Source: Actinoallomurus iriomotensis
GTDB lineage: Bacteria; Actinomycetota; Actinomycetes; Streptosporangiales; Streptosporangiaceae
Assembly (NCBI RefSeq): GCF_030269445.1
Contig: NZ_BSTJ01000004.1
Span: 1 to 64,000, forward strand
Direction of reading: 5' to 3'
DNA: 64,000 nt
The notes under the pieces are model-generated. The model was not told the origin of the DNA, ran no database searches, and saw only the letters and a list, made by a program, of their open reading frames with translations. The position numbers were made by a program, and so were the translations under genes. Shown here piece after piece: positions 62,491 to 64,000 of the stretch; positions within the stretch are counted from its first letter, which is position 1, and each line of letters opens with the position of its first letter.

Positions 62491-62841
62491 GGGCGCCGCC
62501 TTCTTGCCCTGTTGCAGCCTGGTGCCGAGGTCGTCGGCCTCCTCGGCGCCGAGCGCCTTGCGCGGCTCCGGCCAGACGCTGGTCTCCTCGTACGCGATGT
62601 GCTCCCGGCCGTCGGCGATGAAGCCGCGGACGAGCTCGTCGAACTTCGGGTCGTCGGCCTTGAGACCGATGAGGTCGTTCAGCACGTGCTCGGCCGCCTG
62701 CTCCTGTTCGACCGCGTGGTCGGCCAGGCGGTCCCCGTCGGGGACCCGGTCACGTACGGCCGGCCAGAAGAATTTCTCCTCGACGGCCTCGTGCTTGGAC
62801 TCCTCGAGCCGAACACCGGAGACGGCATGCACGCGAATCAC
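62233..62841 (-). pseudogene. Truncated hemerythrin-like gene remnant
   Basis: The frame from GTG 62841 (4-bp overlap with the MFS stop) encodes helices B-D of a hemerythrin domain: SKHEAVEEKFFWPAVRD, HAVEQEQAAEHVLNDL and ADGREHIAYEETSVWPEPR, with HxxxE ligands. The first ~35 residues of the usual four-helix protein (helix A with its own His) are missing, and homology stops after QQGKKAAP (~62490), where related proteins continue TRPHP; the rest is a low-complexity Arg/Pro/Gly tail. Both ends therefore look rearranged. It could be a reduced functional protein but is more likely a decayed copy. Confidence 0.5.
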
Positions 62842-64000
62842 CGGTCCACACCGGCGAACGCGAGTCGCCGGACGTCTCGCACGGCCAAGGGCGTGAGCCC
62901 GGCGACGGCGATGATCGCGGCACAGGCTCCGATGACGATCCGGGCTCCGAGCCGGTCCGCGGTGACTCCCGCGAGGGCATAGGCGATCGGGATCGGCACG
63001 GATGCGGCGAATTCCTGGTAAGCGCTGACCCGGCCGAGTCGGTGGCCGGGGACGTGCTGCTGGACCACGGTCGCCCGCGCGACCGCCGCAGGCGCGAACG
63101 CGATGCCCGCGACCAGGGTGCCGGCCATGATGAGCGGCAGAGGCATCCCTGTGGCCATCGCCGCCGGTCCCACGCACATGGCCGCCGACCCGACGCTGAT
63201 GACGATGCCGGGTCTTCGCATGGTCCAGGCGGTGGCCATGATGCCGCCAAGAGCGCTGCCGCCGGCCAGCCCGCCCGCGATCGCGCCCCAGCTGATCGCA
63301 CCGTGCAGATACTGGCGCGCGTACAGCGGGCCGATGAGCATCGCCGCCGCGAACGCGCCGCCGGAGAGGCAGTCCGCGAGCGTGGTCGTCCACAACCAGG
63401 TCCGGCCGGTCAGGGCACGAACCCCGTCGGCCAGTTCACCCGCCCATCTCCTGTCCCACCGCCGCCGGTGGTGGTCCGGCAGGGCAGGCAGGCGCGGAAG
63501 CCGGGAGAACAGCACGGCGGCGACCACGAACGTGACCGAGTCCCAGGCGATCCCCCAGCCCGGTCCGACGGTGGTCACCAGGATTCCTCCGGCGACCGGC
63601 CCGATCGTGGCGAGGCCGTGCTTGCCGGCCTGGGACAGCGCGTTGGCGCGGTCGAGCTGCCCGGCCGGCACCAGTATTGGGAGCACCCGCCGCCCGGCCG
63701 GAGTGAACAACGCCGCGGCCCCCGCTCCACCGCCCGCGACGACCGCCAACGACCACACCCTCGCCGTACCCGAAATGATCAGGAGGGCCTCGGCCATCTG
63801 AAAGGCCGCCGCGATCACCTGGGAGACGACCAGCACGCCGACGCCGGCGGTGCGGTCGGCGATCACCCCGGTGACCGGCAGCAGCACCAGGTAAACGACG
63901 AACTCACCACCCAGCACGACGGCGATACCGGATCCGCGACCTCCGATCTGCAAGATCGAAAAAGCCAGCGCAATCGGAGCGACCGCCCCGCCGGCCGATG
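62838..64000 (-). CDS. Major facilitator superfamily exporter (5-prime end outside window)
   Basis: An incomplete gene: the frame is open to the window end, so the N-terminus is missing. The visible ~387 residues contain at least ten hydrophobic segments (LGGEFVVYLVLLPVTGVIAD with the MFS GxxADR motif, TIGPVAGGILVTTVGPGWGI, GTLVAGIAFAPAAVARATVV, IVIGACAAIIAVAGLTPLAV). It resembles MFS drug or enterobactin-type exporters of actinomycetes. It ends four bases into the hemerythrin remnant's start. Confidence 0.85.
   Translation of the reverse strand, partial: SAGGAVAPIALAFSILQIGGRGSGIAVVLGGEFVVYLVLLPVTGVIADRTAGVGVLVVSQVIAAAFQMAEALLIISGTARVWSLAVVAGGGAGAAALFTPAGRRVLPILVPAGQLDRANALSQAGKHGLATIGPVAGGILVTTVGPGWGIAWDSVTFVVAAVLFSRLPRLPALPDHHRRRWDRRWAGELADGVRALTGRTWLWTTTLADCLSGGAFAAAMLIGPLYARQYLHGAISWGAIAGGLAGGSALGGIMATAWTMRRPGIVISVGSAAMCVGPAAMATGMPLPLIMAGTLVAGIAFAPAAVARATVVQQHVPGHRLGRVSAYQEFAASVPIPIAYALAGVTADRLGARIVIGACAAIIAVAGLTPLAVRDVRRLAFAGVDR

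Overview
The window is very GC-rich and has actinomycete-style features: GTG and TTG starts, 4-bp stop/start overlaps, twin-arginine signal peptides, and strong GC hairpins without T tracts between convergent genes. A Streptomyces/Streptosporangiales-type soil or plant-associated actinomycete fits best; the genus cannot be fixed from the sequence alone. There are no tRNA or rRNA genes, insertion sequences or CRISPR arrays.

About three quarters of the window is a plant cell-wall (pectin, rhamnogalacturonan) utilisation island built from two regulatory blocks. Block A is under a LacI-family regulator (7163-8242). It comprises GH31 and GH28 genes, a GH2 enzyme with a LamG-like domain, an operon of SGNH esterase-pectin methylesterase fusion / alpha/beta esterase / GH106 rhamnosidase, an orphan sugar-binding protein, an operon of (alpha/alpha)6 hydrolase / second GH28 / DUF1593 protein / GH43, and a BNR/sialidase-like protein. 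Six copies of a 14-bp inverted repeat, GGAAAACCTTTTCC (one copy has a single change), lie upstream of exactly these units, including the regulator itself. This gives a complete regulon map that can be read directly from the DNA.

Block B (28.7-48.6 kb) diverges from one 180-bp promoter region that holds a perfect 22-bp palindrome of FadR/GntR type. Leftward run a GH78 rhamnosidase, a complete ABC sugar importer, an SDR, a carboxymuconolactone-decarboxylase-like protein, a Tm-1-like ATP-binding protein, its TIM-barrel partner, two cupins and a GH63-like glycosidase. Rightward run an aldo/keto reductase, a protein of the D-apionate lactonase (ApnL) type, a D-2-hydroxyacid dehydrogenase, an HpcH/HpaI aldolase, a VOC protein, a DUF1537 acid-sugar kinase and the FadR-type regulator. 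The set looks like import and oxidative breakdown of a branched or deoxy sugar from rhamnogalacturonan (D-apiose from RG-II is the best guess). No RuBisCO-like protein is present, and the Tm-1-like/TIM-barrel pair has no known step, so this may be an undescribed pathway variant.

Inside block B a 128-bp tandem duplication has copied the translation start of the ApnL-like gene twice, making two 40-codon mini-ORFs in front of it.

The flanks are ordinary chromosomal genes: a PstS-like domain anchored to a cytoplasmic N-terminal region, a hypothetical protein, a FAD-linked oxidase, a large HEAT-repeat-like protein and a DUF6745 protein on the left or between the blocks; a MerR/epimerase pair, M18 aminopeptidase, CDGSH protein, iron-containing redox enzyme, a truncated hemerythrin remnant and an MFS exporter (cut by the window end) on the right.
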